Assembly (NCBI GenBank): GCA_004154925.1
Contig: QJNS01000038.1
Coordinates: 310,001-374,000, forward strand
Reading direction: 5' to 3'
DNA length: 64,000 bases
From: Monosporascus cannonballus
Taxonomy: Eukaryota > Ascomycota > Sordariomycetes > Xylariales
Made by a program: the position numbers and the translations under genes. The notes under the pieces were generated by a model. The model was not told where the DNA came from, made no database searches, and worked only from the letters and a program-made list of their open reading frames with translations. Below are positions 21,911-35,000 of the stretch, piece by piece (position 1 is the first letter of the stretch; every line of letters starts with the position of its first letter).

Positions 21911-24900
21911 ATTAAAAGTCTTATTCGTTTAATTAAAGTATATATTAATTAATTAATTACTATTAAAACGATATAAGCTATATATTAGTTATAATTATCA
22001 AAATACGCTAATAATAATAATAACGACCGTACCGTTAACGTCCTTCGTTATTTACAAAGAACTCAAGAATTGGAATTATTTTAAAGGCGAATTCCAATTT
22101 AAAATATACGCGTGTAATATTTAGAATTATATCGATCCTAATTAAAACTTTTAATAGCTTATTAAATTTATAAAATTTAATATAGCTTTTTATCCAAAAT
22201 AACATATCTGTTATACGATACGAATTAATACCCTAAACGGTTTTTCGTTTATGTTTATATTTTCCAGAAAAATTACCGAAAAAATCGATTATATTAATTA
22301 TTTAACGAATATTTTTAAAATAACGACTAAAAGTAAATAAGCTTATAATTAGAACTTTACAGCATATACCTTTCTAAATCGTAAATACGATATTTTTATC
22401 AAAATATTAACGACTTTACAAAATAAATTTAAAATTAGTATTTTTAATAATTTAAAAAATTAATTTTCTTTTAAGAAATAACTTACGAAAGTGGTATATT
22501 TATTTGGGCAAATCCGGCAAGATGTACGATAGCAAATTCTTAATTAATATTTAACGAAAATATCGCGAAATATTAAAACAAATTTCGAAATTTGGCAAAA
22601 CGTTAAACGAATAAATCGTAAAATAATAAAAGATTACGGCCTTGAAATAATGATATAATATTTTAAAAACGAAAATAACGATTATATAAATTAACGATTT
22701 ATGCATAATATTAACCTTTATAATTAAAATATGGATTATTATTTCCCAGATAATAAAAAACGCCAAAATTAATAATAATATAATTAATTTCCAAAAAATA
22801 GTAATTAATTTTCTGAATTATTAAATTATAACCTATTTTATATTTATATTACGAAATATTAAGGTAATATTTTTAACGTTTTACGGAATATTTACAAACT
22901 TTTTTAATTAAAACGATCTTAATTACGAAAATTTTAAATATATTAACCCTTAACCGTAAAAAAAAACCCTAAACCGTAAACCGAAATAAAATAACTGTAA
23001 AAGTTTTTATACGAACTGAAATAATAATAAGCAAAAACGTCAAAAATTAAATATATAAGGTACCTGTTATAAAACATACTTAATTAATTACTATATATTA
23101 TTTACTTATCATTATATATTTCTTAAAAAAGTCCCAAAAGTTTTCCATTTTAACAATAAAATAATAATATATATTTAAGGATACATTTTCGCTAATTAAT
23201 TTTTATAAAATAATCGATTACTTATTGAAAATTATGAAAAAGTTTATTATACAAAAGATAAATTAACTTTTAAAAGGGATACGACGAATATTAATATATT
23301 TCTTAATTATTAATTAACGTAATGTTACAATTATTTTATTTTACCCTTTAAAAAATTAAGCTATTTTTGATTTAAAATATATAATATATATTTTTAATTT
23401 AATGAATAAATTTCTAAACTTCAAACATACTGTATAAAATAATAAGATATGCGTAAATAATAAGTTTATTTTTATTAAAAGATACGAAACAATTAATGTA
23501 ATTTTTCGAAACCTTAACGGTATAAAAACGTTATGTTTATATGACGTAACATATTACGAAAGTTTCGTATATATAACCTGGTATTTCTCCGACAATTTCA
23601 AAAAAAGTTATTAATAGAATAATTAAAAAATAAATAATTTTATTTAAAATAAATATAATTAAGTTATTATTACGTTAATAAAAAAGATTTCATTAATTCG
23701 TTATCGAAAATATTAACGCAATAATTACTTATATAATTTTAATAATTTATAAACGAAACTTTAATTCGTAAATAACGAAATTATTATAAATCGATAACGG
23801 TATTATATAACAGCTAGTATTAAAATATCTAAAATTCGAAATAATTGTTTAATTATAATCCTATACGGAAAAAATCCGCCTAAAAGATCTTATAATAATT
23901 AAATACTAAATATGTAACAAACCGAAAATTAAAAAATTAATACGTTACGAACCAAAAAAGGGAATATTTCGATTAAAATAAAAAATTGTTATCGATTTTA
24001 TAAATTTTAAAAAAAACCCTAAAGGATTAAATACGTTATATTCGTTACCAATAGATATTTAAGTTTTATTTAAGATATTCACCTTAAAAACCGAAAGCAA
24101 AATATATTAATTATAATATTTTAATATTTCTTAAAAATTTTAAAAAATTAAAATAATTTTTTATACGTTATCGAATACGATAACGAAATCCTTAAAAATT
24201 ATTAATTTCGCAATATATTTTAATTACTTTTTTTAATATTAAACTTAAACTTTTAATATTATATACCTAGGTTTAAAACGGAGAGATAAAGCGTTTAAGA
24301 GATAAAATTAAGAAAAAAGCAATTACGATATAAAATAAGTTTAAAATATTTTTGTTCTTAATTATACATATTTTTAAAATAATAATATATTTATATAACA
24401 GTATTCTTAAATCCGTATTTTTGGTAAAATCTATATAAAGTTTATTATATTTATTTAGTATATAAAAACGGAATTATAATTTTTAATCGAAAACTTTAAT
24501 AAGCCTATTTACGAATATACGGTTACATGGTTTACGTTATAATAATTACCGCCATAAAGAAAAAACAAAAATTTTAAAAATTAAATTTTAAAACTTAAAT
24601 TAATTATTTCGTTAATTATTAATTTATTAATATTTACGAACTTTAAAAATTATTAAGCAATAAAATTATTTTTATTCGAAATATATAATTTAATAAAAAA
24701 GATATTTTTTAAAGAATATTAAAAACTTAAAAAATAACTTTTTATATATTATAAAACAATTTATAGAAATTATTCCAATAAATAAAAATATTTAATTATA
24801 ATAATAATTATTTAATTTATATATAAAAGAAATATAAAAATTTAAAAAAAATAATTTAATTACTGGCTAAATAAACGGAATAACCCTAAAAAATATTAAC

Positions 24901-27077
24901 ATAAAATACGAACGGAATAAGAAAAAACAAATTTATTTATAAAAGATTAATTATTCTTATATAACCGTTATATTCGAATTAATTTTATCTCTTAAATTAT
25001 TACCGTTATTAACGTTTACCTAAATAATTATTACGATTATTACGCCGACGGAAGGAATAAAAATAACCCTAAGTTTCCCTTATATTGTTTAACCTAAAAT
25101 AACGGTAAAAAACGAAAGAACCTTACGGATTATAAACGTAAACTTTCTATATATTCTATACTAAAAAAATGTTATCCGAAATAAATATAAAATATAAAAA
25201 ACCGTATTTAATGCAAAACGTTTAATTTTTTTTTTAAGTACGTACTATAACCTGCCGGCAAATTATGGAAATTTAAAAAAAATTAATTATCCAAAATACG
25301 TATTACCTTAGTTAAAAAATTAATAAAACCTTAGAATATAAAAAGACATTTAAGTTATAAAACCGGATATATAGGCGTAATTTACCGTTATTACCGTAAA
25401 GCCATAAAAGGCTAAATATATATTTATTAAAAAAATATTCCGTAAAGCCGAAAAAGCTTATTTGTAAAACTATAAGGAAATACGATTTTAAAAAGCCGTA
25501 AATCAGTTTTTTTTAAAAGGAAATCAATTTTAAAATATATATAAATATATATTTATAAATTTAATGAACATAATTAGTTTTAAAAGTATAAAGCCTTTTT
25601 TATCGTACGAAGCGATTTATAACTTAAAACCGTTTATAACAATATATATGTAATTAATTATATTAAACAATTATTTTAAACTTTAATTATTATTATAATC
25701 AAATTCGAATTAAAATATAAATAATATAACGTTATAAATACTTTTATAAATATTAATTTACCTTACGAAATATATATAAAAATATTTTTAAGATATCCGT
25801 AACGTAATAATATTTTCTTAATTAAAAAATATTATATAAATTAAGGAAGTTATTTTTATTATGACAAAAAGATTTTATTAAAACGTTTAAAAAGTTGGGA
25901 TTTAATTTTATTTTTTACGAACTTTATTATTTTATTCGTTAAAAGGTATTTATTTTCTTTTTTATAAATAATATTATTATAACATATCGCGAAAAAATTT
26001 AAAATTTCGTCGATTAATTAATTTAATAAATATAAAATAATATACTTTAATAAAAAATAAGGATTTATAATAGTTTTCCGATATCGAAATAATTAACAAC
26101 AAATTTAATAAGAAAATTTGGTTATTTTAATCCGACTTTATAAATAAATTAATTAATTTAATACGCAAAATTTTTTTAATAATTTTTCAAAATTACCTAT
26201 AACTAATATTAAGTTATTCTTAAATTTTAATTTAACTTATTTAAGCTTTATTAACAAATACCAGAAAAAAATCGGTTTTATTTTTTAATAACAATTAATA
26301 CGTAATCCGATATATTTTTTACGGTATTCCGATTTGCCTAATTTAATTTAAATTTTAATGACGTATATTATAAAATTATTAACCGAATTATATTATATTT
26401 AATTAAAATTAAAACGCTAAAGTTATAATTCGGAAGTAAAAATTTATTAAATATTTAAAATAACGTTTTTTTTGCGGATAATATAATCGACCGAAAATAT
26501 TTTAAATTTACGTTATAAAGTTATTCGAAAAAATAATAAAATAATAAATAAATAAGCAAAAGATAATAATTACTTTTATAATACCAATAGAATTATTATT
26601 TTTATACAAATTATAAAAAAAGCTTATTTAATTTTTATTTAATTAAAAAACTAAAACTTATTTTAAATATAAAGTTATTAAATATATAATATAATAATTA
26701 ATAAAATATATGGTTTGTTAACCTCGATATTATTTTATTAATAACAAAATTACGGTATATAAATATATATAATTATTAGTTACGATAAGCCGTAAAAAAG
26801 AACTTAATTAAAATAAATTATACGCTTACGGGCAATATATTAACCGACGGCTTAACAAAAACCGTATTACGCAAACCTTTTAAGCATTTTAAAAATTAAC
26901 TAAAATTAATAAATATTACGAAAGCCTTCGATTAACGGAAAAACGCCTTATAAATTTTTTTTAAAAAATTAACTAATTAAAAAAATTTAATTGCTAAAGG
27001 AAAAATATAATAAATAATTATGGCTTTAGGAATTATAACAATTAATACCGTGAATACTTTAAGGTATTAAAGGGGTA

Positions 27078-27240
27078 TATCGGCTAGCAGGGGGTGTTTT
27101 AGCACCCCATATACGGAAGATTCCCTCTGATCGGAACATATATGTTCCGGGACTAGATCACCTTAAAGTGCAGTACGCGTTCTAGAACACCTGCAACTAG
27201 TCATCAATACATACACAACTGATGTCCCTTATATCTGACA
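27078..27240 (+). repeat. 3' LTR of the copia element
   Basis: 163 bp, beginning TATCGGCTAGCAGGGGG and ending TATCTGACA. Differences from the 5' LTR are almost all C-to-T or G-to-A, mostly in the 5' copy, so RIP and not ageing by random substitution explains most of the divergence. Confidence 0.85.
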
Positions 27241-27256
27241 AATACTGTATATTCTG

Positions 27257-27707
27257 TGTTACGGCCTGGTCACCCGTAAGGGTCTTCCAACATAAGTACA
27301 GCTATAGCACCCAGAAGGATCGCCTTACAATTGCGATTATTCGCCAGTCTTTTGCCCTTTGGCGGTGTGGTGAGGGGTGCAGCCAGAATATTCTGGGGTG
27401 CGAAGGATCTATTTGTACGCGTCGTCGAGCAGTTCGTCCTTATTTTTCTCGATCCGCTCCATATTATGTTACGGGTCGACGACGCTGAGGTCTTTGCGGC
27501 ATGCCGATTCGATATCATTTTTACGAACGTCCTTTTGTAACGAAATAAAGTTTCGAATATCCTGATAGATGTTACTGTAACGGCTTCACCTTATACCGCT
27601 GCGCCACCAGGGCAAAAGATCGGTGGAATGATCGCAATTGTGGCAATCATCCTGGTGCTTACAGCTGCATATATACTGGAGCTCTTACGGGTGACCAGGC
27701 CGTAACA
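27257..27707. mobile_element. Inverted-repeat element with ~125-bp arms (MITE-like)
   Basis: The left end TGTTACGGCCTGGTCACCCG and the exact inverse at 27688-27707 define a 451-bp element. The arms stay alignable for about 125 bp each, with indels. No convincing target-site duplication is visible. The right arm read rightward has an open stretch ending PPGQKIGGMIAIVAIILVLT then AAYILELLRVTRP and a stop (about 27539-27704), a perfect single transmembrane helix; the left arm does not preserve it. The element sits beside a 16-base NLR scrap (27241-27256, EYTVF). A lone arm recurs at 62523-62646. Confidence 0.7.
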
Positions 27708-28377
27708 AAGATAGATTTCAGTAATCCTTATATACCTAACTGCCGAAGCAATCTATCTAGATATTTAAAGGCTAAGAATGTTTAAACGGCATTACGTATT
27801 CGCTAATAGAAGACTAAGGGCTAGTACCAACTTGTTTCTATTTTCGATATAACGGATGTACTAGATAATAATTGGTTTGGAAATGGAAAGTTTAAGTGTT
27901 CCCTATATATGCAACGCCTATAGACGAATAACGGAGGATAAAAAACAAGAAAGCTAAGGTTCGTAATAAAATAATAAGGTTTAATTATTAGCTAGGCAGA
28001 CTTTGAAAACAAGTTATTATTCATATTAAAATATGAATACAAACGCACGCGCAGACGCTATCAAGCTTAAAAGAAAGCGAAAGGCCTAAAGGAATTGGTT
28101 AAAAGAAGTTTAATGCAACGAAACTAAAAAATACAAAAAGACTTCCTAAGAAAGTATTGAAAAAAAATCTGAAAAGGGATATCTCTATCAAATGTATTCA
28201 ATGTAGTTTATACAGTAAACTATTATTTTAGAATGTTATTCGAAAAGGGGTTCAAAAGGAAATATATCTTTTTTTAGGTAATTGCAAGTAACTACTTTAA
28301 TAAAGATAACTTATTAAGAATATACCAGTAAAAAGGGTCCCGGGGATTATACCTTTCTAAGTTATTCCATCTAGTAA
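27708..28377. other. Partly RIPed remnant DNA
   Basis: Moderately AT-rich, without a readable gene. A plus-strand start at 28033 gives MNTNARADAIKLKRKRKA and a stop, and the same frame continues between CAA-to-TAA type stops for some 60 more codons, so a small lysine-rich reading frame may have been mutated here. The upstream part of the NLR gene might lie here on the minus strand, but I could not prove it. Confidence 0.35.
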
Positions 28378-28617
28378 ACTCATTCGCTATACGTAAACAA
28401 AGCAGACTTTAAAACGAATGGATTCAGGCCGTATAAAAATAATAATTGCTGCGGTCGACCGGCGATATCGAAATACGGTACATTATTAACACTTAACAAA
28501 GTAAGGCTTGCGTACACGCCCCCGATGGAACTTAACATATTCCTAAAGTGGCAATACACCGAGACTTGTCGGTTTGCCAACTCTTCTCGGCCATTCCGCC
28601 TCGGTGTTATGACCTAA
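28378..28617 (+). pseudogene. Possible C-terminal gene fragment cut by an LTR
   Basis: A plus-strand frame open from 28378 to the stop at 28615-28617. It reads VNKADFKTNGFRPYKNNNCC then GRPAISKYGTLLTLNKVRLA, YTPPMELNIFLKWQYTETC and RFANSSRPFRLG. The last codons are supplied by the LTR that starts at 28605. There is no Met near the beginning, so if it is a gene this would be an internal exon. The opposite strand is also open for 66 codons (28580-28380), so the coding strand is uncertain. No family recognised. Confidence 0.3.
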
Positions 28618-29040
28618 CGGTCTTGGCCTTGCTACAGACAGTCGGATGCGTAAGAGAACAATCTCCGACCTAGGGCAAAAGTCACGTGACTGGCTCAAAA
28701 GGCTCAAACGACCCTATTGGCCCAAGGACGTTGAGCCAGTTGAGTGCTTGGCAGGCTTAAGGCGGCTCAAAAGGACTCAGCTAATCAAGGAACCTGTGAG
28801 AATACAGCTCCTATGGGGCTGCGGCTGGTGTCCGACCAGCCACAGACCCACGCGCCAGTACAAATAACCATCTGGCAGCTAATAAGAAACGCCAGATGGA
28901 AGTGACCTAATACTTACCTCAGCTAGCTCAGGCCTCCCTGGCTCGTTTTCCCAATTTCTTCAAAGTCACTCAAGTACCGCTCCATAACGCTAAATATTAA
29001 CCAATCAAATCCCAAATCCCCGTAACGAACTAACGAAACC
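28605..29040 (+). repeat. LTR-like repeat H, copy 1 (not RIPed)
   Basis: It starts TGTTATGACCTAACGGTCTTGG, the same opening as family A LTRs on their coding strand, but the body is different. Segments such as GGCTGGTGTCCGACCAGC and CCATCTGGCAGCTA recur inverted and RIPed at about 48130-48570. A 9-bp perfect hairpin CCATCTGGC/GCCAGATGG lies at 28868-28876 and 28891-28899. The right boundary is uncertain; sequence becomes RIPed from about 29041. No second LTR of the same orientation was found. Confidence 0.55.
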
Positions 29041-32000
29041 TAAGTTATAATTACGTAAAAACGGTTTCGTTTAATACATTTATTTTTTTAAAAAAACGAA
29101 AATCCGTAATAACTTAATAATAAAACGTTTTTTATAAATATATATATATATATATTGTTATTTCTGTTATAACTTATTATTAATATTATTCTGATCTTAA
29201 TTAAAATTTATTTACCATTTTTACACCTTAATATATATAATAATTATAGCCTAAATTTATTATGTTATTATTCCTTTTTTTAAAATACGATAAATCCGAA
29301 TTCTTTTAATTTTATTAGATTACGCCCTTAAAATAAAATATATATATACGTACTTTAAATTTTTAGAATTAATATAAATAAATTAATATAACGTTTAAAA
29401 GTTTTATTTATAATTAGGTTTTTTATAATAATTTAAGCCGAATTATTAATTTAATTATTTAAATTAATTTAATAATTAACGTTTAAAAAATTAAATATAC
29501 GAAAAATTATTAATATATAAAAATTAATAAAACTTTTTAATTTTAATTAATTAGGATCTTATTATCTGTAAATATTTTAATATATTATATAAAAAATTTA
29601 TAATATTTATAAAAAAACTTAAATTTTATTATCTGTTAAAAATATTATTTAAAATTTAAATAATTTATATTATCTTAAACAAAAATTAAGATTTTATAAA
29701 AACGTTTATTTTTAATTAATTTAAATTTTTTAAATCAAATAATTATATATTTTAAGAAAAATTAATAATCGTATAATACGAAATAAAAAACAAAATAATT
29801 TCGTAATATTAATAATCCGGATATTTTTATATATTTATTTTTATAATTTTAAATATTATAATTAAAATAGTATTCAAAATTAATGGTAATTATTTATCTT
29901 ATTTATTAAGCAAATTTTTATTATTTTTAAATTTCTTACGAAATAATATCGATATATTAAAAAAATTAAGTATTTATGAACAGTATTAAACGTGAAATAA
30001 GAATATAATTCGATTAACGGAAAAAACTAAAATAAACGTATTAATTCCTTTATGATTATATAATTTTAATAAAAATAAATTATATTTTATAATTAGATAT
30101 AAAAAGGCGACATTATATTTTAATATAATAATTATAATATTTAAAATTATATTCGTAATATAACGTTTCGATATAATATTATTATACCGAATATTATTAT
30201 TATTTTTATCTATTATTATAATTATATTTTTAAGAAATTAAAATAATGTATATTTTAATTTAATTAATATTACAAAATTAAATAATTTTATTAAACGTTA
30301 TAATAATATTTAATACCGTTTAATATTTTTTATTAATTCGTAATTAATATTATCTGGATTTTATTTTTTTATTTTTATTAATATATTTTATAAACGTAAT
30401 ATATAAAAAGTTTTTAATTTTTTTAAATTAAAATGTATTTTATATAATAAATATCATTCGATTTTATTAAATATAATTAACGAAAATAAAAGTATTATTA
30501 ACGGTATTTGTAACGTTTATCGAAAACTTTTTTAAAAGATATATAAATTTAAAAAAAATTATTTTATCGATTTTCGAAATATTTTTATTTTATTTATAGA
30601 AATTAGAAAATAATTATATATATTCGGAAGATATAGGTTAATTAAGCCGAAATAAATAATTTACATAATAAAATACGGTAATTATTTTATTTTTATTTTA
30701 TTTTATATATAAATAAGTTTTTATTTATGTTTATATATATTTTTAACTTAATAATATTACCGAAATATATAAAATATGAATAATTTTAAAAACGGATTAT
30801 TAATTTTTAAATAAAATAATATAATTATATTAAAAATTACTAAAATTTTAATTTTTCGAATTGTTTATTTTTTATATATATAATATTTATATATTTACGT
30901 TATTTTCGTAAATATTACGTATTTAATATGAATTATTCATAATAAAACAATTTAACATATATAAAATTTTCCAGAATATTTTAATCGAAAACCTTTTTTC
31001 GAAAACCGAATTTACCGAATTTATAAAATATATATATTTCCGGTTAATTATTGCCGAATTTAAATTTATTATATATAAAATAATTTTTAAATATTTTAAT
31101 TATAGCGGATAAATAAGGGAAATATTGTCAGGTTTTAATTAAAACGTATTAATAAATAAAGATTTTTTCGACGAAAATTTGTTATTATTATTTGGTAATA
31201 ATATATTATTTAATAACATAAATAATTTAACGAATAATTTGTAAATATTTTATTTTCTAATTTAAGAATATAATTTATTTATATTTTTTTAAATAATATA
31301 ATTTTAATTAAAATATATTATATAAAACCTTTTTATCGTATAATTACGGAATCGGAAATATTTTTAATACGGCCGATATTTTATACGGCGATAACTTTTT
31401 TAACTTTATTAAAAGTAAGAATTAACCGTTAATTAATATTATTATTATCGATAAAAAATTTCGAAATTATTACTGTTTTTTTTTAAAAAAACTTAAATTT
31501 ATTTATATTTTTTATATATTATATAATATAATAATTTTAATTATATTAAATAATTAATATTAATATTATTATTTTTATAACGTTAATTAATTTAATTATG
31601 GCAAAAAGATATTTTATTTCGATTAAATATTATGTTTTGTAATATTAAATTAAATATTTATTAATTTAATTTTAATATTTAATTAAAAAAGCAAATATTA
31701 TAATTTATGGTTTATTAACGAAATCCGCCGGTTAAAAAATAATATATATAATATTACTATTATTTTTTTCCGAAATTCGTTTTTAATTAAGTATTATATA
31801 CTTTTATAATGTAAATTTTATACTTAGTATGTTTTTTCGTAAAATAAACGTTATATTATTTGGGATTTTCGTGACGAAATCTCCAAATGCATTTATTTTG
31901 TGTTTCGAAAATTTTAATTTATTAAAGGATATTTATTTCGAATTTAAAAAAAATGGTTAAAATTCCGAAAATATTTTGGCCGCAGGTTATAATATTATAA

Positions 32001-35000
32001 ATATTAGGTTTATCGATTTTAATAATATTCTATTTATTATTAATAACGCAAATTAATTTATTTAATTAAATACGGCAAAAAAAATTAATTTGTAAATAAT
32101 TTTATTATAATTGCCCTAAATATTTTTAATATTAAATTTATTAAGAATAATTTAGTCCTAAACGACCGTAAAATTTTATATATAGAAAAAAGTTACAATT
32201 TTATAATATAAATTATTAATATAATATTTTAATTTTGTATTATTTAATATTTTTATAAATAATATAATATTTATATTATAATTTTAATATTAATATAATA
32301 TTTATATTATAATTTTAATATTAATATAATTTTATTATTTACGTAATTTTAATTAATTAATTTTAGAAATATTTTATATATTATTATAATTATTAAATTA
32401 TTATATTAACGTAATTTATTTATTTTCGGTTATAAATTATAAATAAAAAATAATATTTTATAATATGATACGTAATATAATTATTAATAAAATTAATATA
32501 AATAATTTTAATTAATTATATTTTATTTAAATATTTTGTTTTTTATCAAAGTATATAAAAATATTATATTTCTTTTAACTAAATATAATACATAATTTCA
32601 GATTAATTTATATATTTTATTTATAAATAATTTATTAATTAATATTTTTAAATACTTTTTAAATTTTTTTTTGTTTTATTTCTTTTCCGGCGTTATTATA
32701 CTTTATGTATTAATAATAATTTTTATATTTTCGGACTTTAAAAGTTTATTTATTTTAAGCGTAATATTTATATTTAAATTCTTTTTTGGAAATTTTGATT
32801 TAGATTATATAATAATATTAAATATTTAAAAACTACGTATAAATATTTTTCGTTACGTTTTTATATATAATTTATATATTTATTACCTATATAATTTCGT
32901 AAATTATATTATTTATAAAATAATTATATAATAAATATTTTTAATTAAATAGCCTGGTTTATAAAGTTATAAACCTTTTTTTATATTATTTATATAATAT
33001 TCAGTTTATATTCTTTTTTTATTAAATTGTAAAAACCATAATTAATTAAAATTTTATAATTAATTTAATAATTTAATAACTTATAAGGCTGGTATAATCC
33101 GTTATAACGTAAACTTTATTTTGCTGATTATTATTACGGAAAATATTCCGAATTATATTATTAATATTTAATATTTATATAAATATTATATTTTTCCGTA
33201 ATAGAAAATTTATTCGTAATATAAACTTTAATAATTATAGATTTTTTTAATTAATATATATTCGTATTAATGTTAAAACATAAAATATGTTTTTTTAATT
33301 TTTCGTTATATTAATATAATTTTATAATATATATCTAATATTTGGAACAGGTTATGTATAATATATATTTTTATAAATAATATTTTGTATTTTAAAATAA
33401 TTAAGTATTATTTAATTAATACGAACATATTTTAATCGGAATTATATTATCGGTTTCGCTTTATTGCAAATTATTTTAATATTAATTCCGGTTATTTTTT
33501 GGTTAAGGATTTTATTACTTATTTTTAAGGTTAGTTTTTGGAGGTAAATTATTTTTGTTTTAATATTTATTCCGGTTATTTTTTGGTCTAAGATTTTATT
33601 ATCCGTCTTTAAAATTATTTCTTAAGGGTAAATTATTTTTCGAAAATATTATTAATAAATTTAATTTTTTTAATTAGGTAAATAAAATTTTTTAAGTTTA
33701 CTCGAAATATATTATTAGGAATTATAACGCAAATTATTTTTATTATATTAATAAAAAGTTTATTTACTTTTTATAATATTATAAAATATATAAAAATATA
33801 TATTATAATATGGATTTCGAGAATTAAATAAGAAGAAAATTAATAAATAATTATTATATTATAAATAATATAATTTTATATATTAATATATAATAAATAT
33901 TTAAAATTATAAAAATATAATTAAATATATAATATTAATTATATATTTAATAATTATAATAATTATATTTAATATATATTTAATCGAAATAATTATATAA
34001 ATTATATAAAGGAATTTATAAAAAAATATAAATTTTATATAATTTATATATAGTTTTTAAATTCTTTCCTTATATATTGTTATTTGTTATAAAAAATAAT
34101 ATTAATTTTTTATTTATGTTCAATAATTTATATATTTATAATTATATAATCTTAAAGTTTATATATTTTTTAATTTTAATTATATATATTATTTTAAAAT
34201 ATTTTTATAATTTAGTAATTATTTGTAAATTTTATATATATATTATCAATCCTTATATATTTCTTATTTATATTAATAATATATTCGGTAATTATTTAAT
34301 ATATTTTATATTTTATATTTATATTTCTAGTTTTAAATTAGGCCGAATTTATATCGGTAAACTTATTATATTATTAAATTTTCTAATTATAAACATTTAT
34401 TTATATATTTAATATTCTCTAGTTATTATAATAGTATTGTTACATTTTAATAAAATAAAGTATGGTAATCGTATTTGGAAAATATATAATAATTTAATAA
34501 AATATTAAAGCATATATAAATGTTTGAATAATAATAAATTAATTTTTAATATAAATTATATTAATTACGGCGCCATTTTTCGTATCTTATTTTTTTATAT
34601 ATATTATTTTTTTAAATTTTGTCTCAATTTTCAAAATAAATCTTTCTTAAATTAAATAATTATTTGACAAAATTTTAATATTATAAGGTTTTCATAAGGT
34701 AAATTTTATTATTATATATTAAAAAATATAAAATTTTTATTATTATATATATATTTATACATATTTTTTCATAATAATTTTAAAATAATATTCAAATAAA
34801 TATTCCGGGATTTCGATTATATATATATAATTTATAAAAGATTAATAAAAATATATTTATATATTTTAATAATTTTTAAATTTTGATTTTATTAAACCGT
34901 AAAAAAGTTATTAAATAATATATAATATTATTCGTTTTATTTTTTTATTGAAATATAAGAATAAGATTATTAATACGAATAATATAAATTATTAAATAAT

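Larger units (their letters stand above)
21749..27240 (+). mobile_element. Ty1/copia-type LTR retrotransposon (complete, RIPed)
   Basis: Two ~162-bp LTRs (21749-21910 and 27078-27240; TGTCGGCTAGCAGG...CTTATATCTGACA) and a 5-bp duplication AATAC (21744-21748, 27241-27245) bound a 5492-bp element. The interior is extremely AT-rich. On the plus strand a reverse-transcriptase box near 25955-25990 reads FINNIIITYR, which fits a copia FVDDIIIT box with both Asp turned to Asn by G-to-A changes. Near the 3' end (26690-26890) DIRYHYIRDKI-type and YGQYINRRLNKN-type stretches fit the copia RNase H tail (KHIDIRYHFIR...ADxLTK). The element interrupts the NLR relic just upstream of its P-loop. Confidence 0.85.

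Noticed and set aside
27222..27565. Overlapping frames on both strands inside the inverted-repeat element
   Set aside because: They overlap each other and the arms, are not kept in the second arm copy, and show no family signature.
34077..34412. 111-codon plus-strand frame rich in Ile, Tyr and Leu
   Set aside because: It lies in RIP-saturated AT DNA, where low-complexity open frames arise by chance; no domain or start context supports it.
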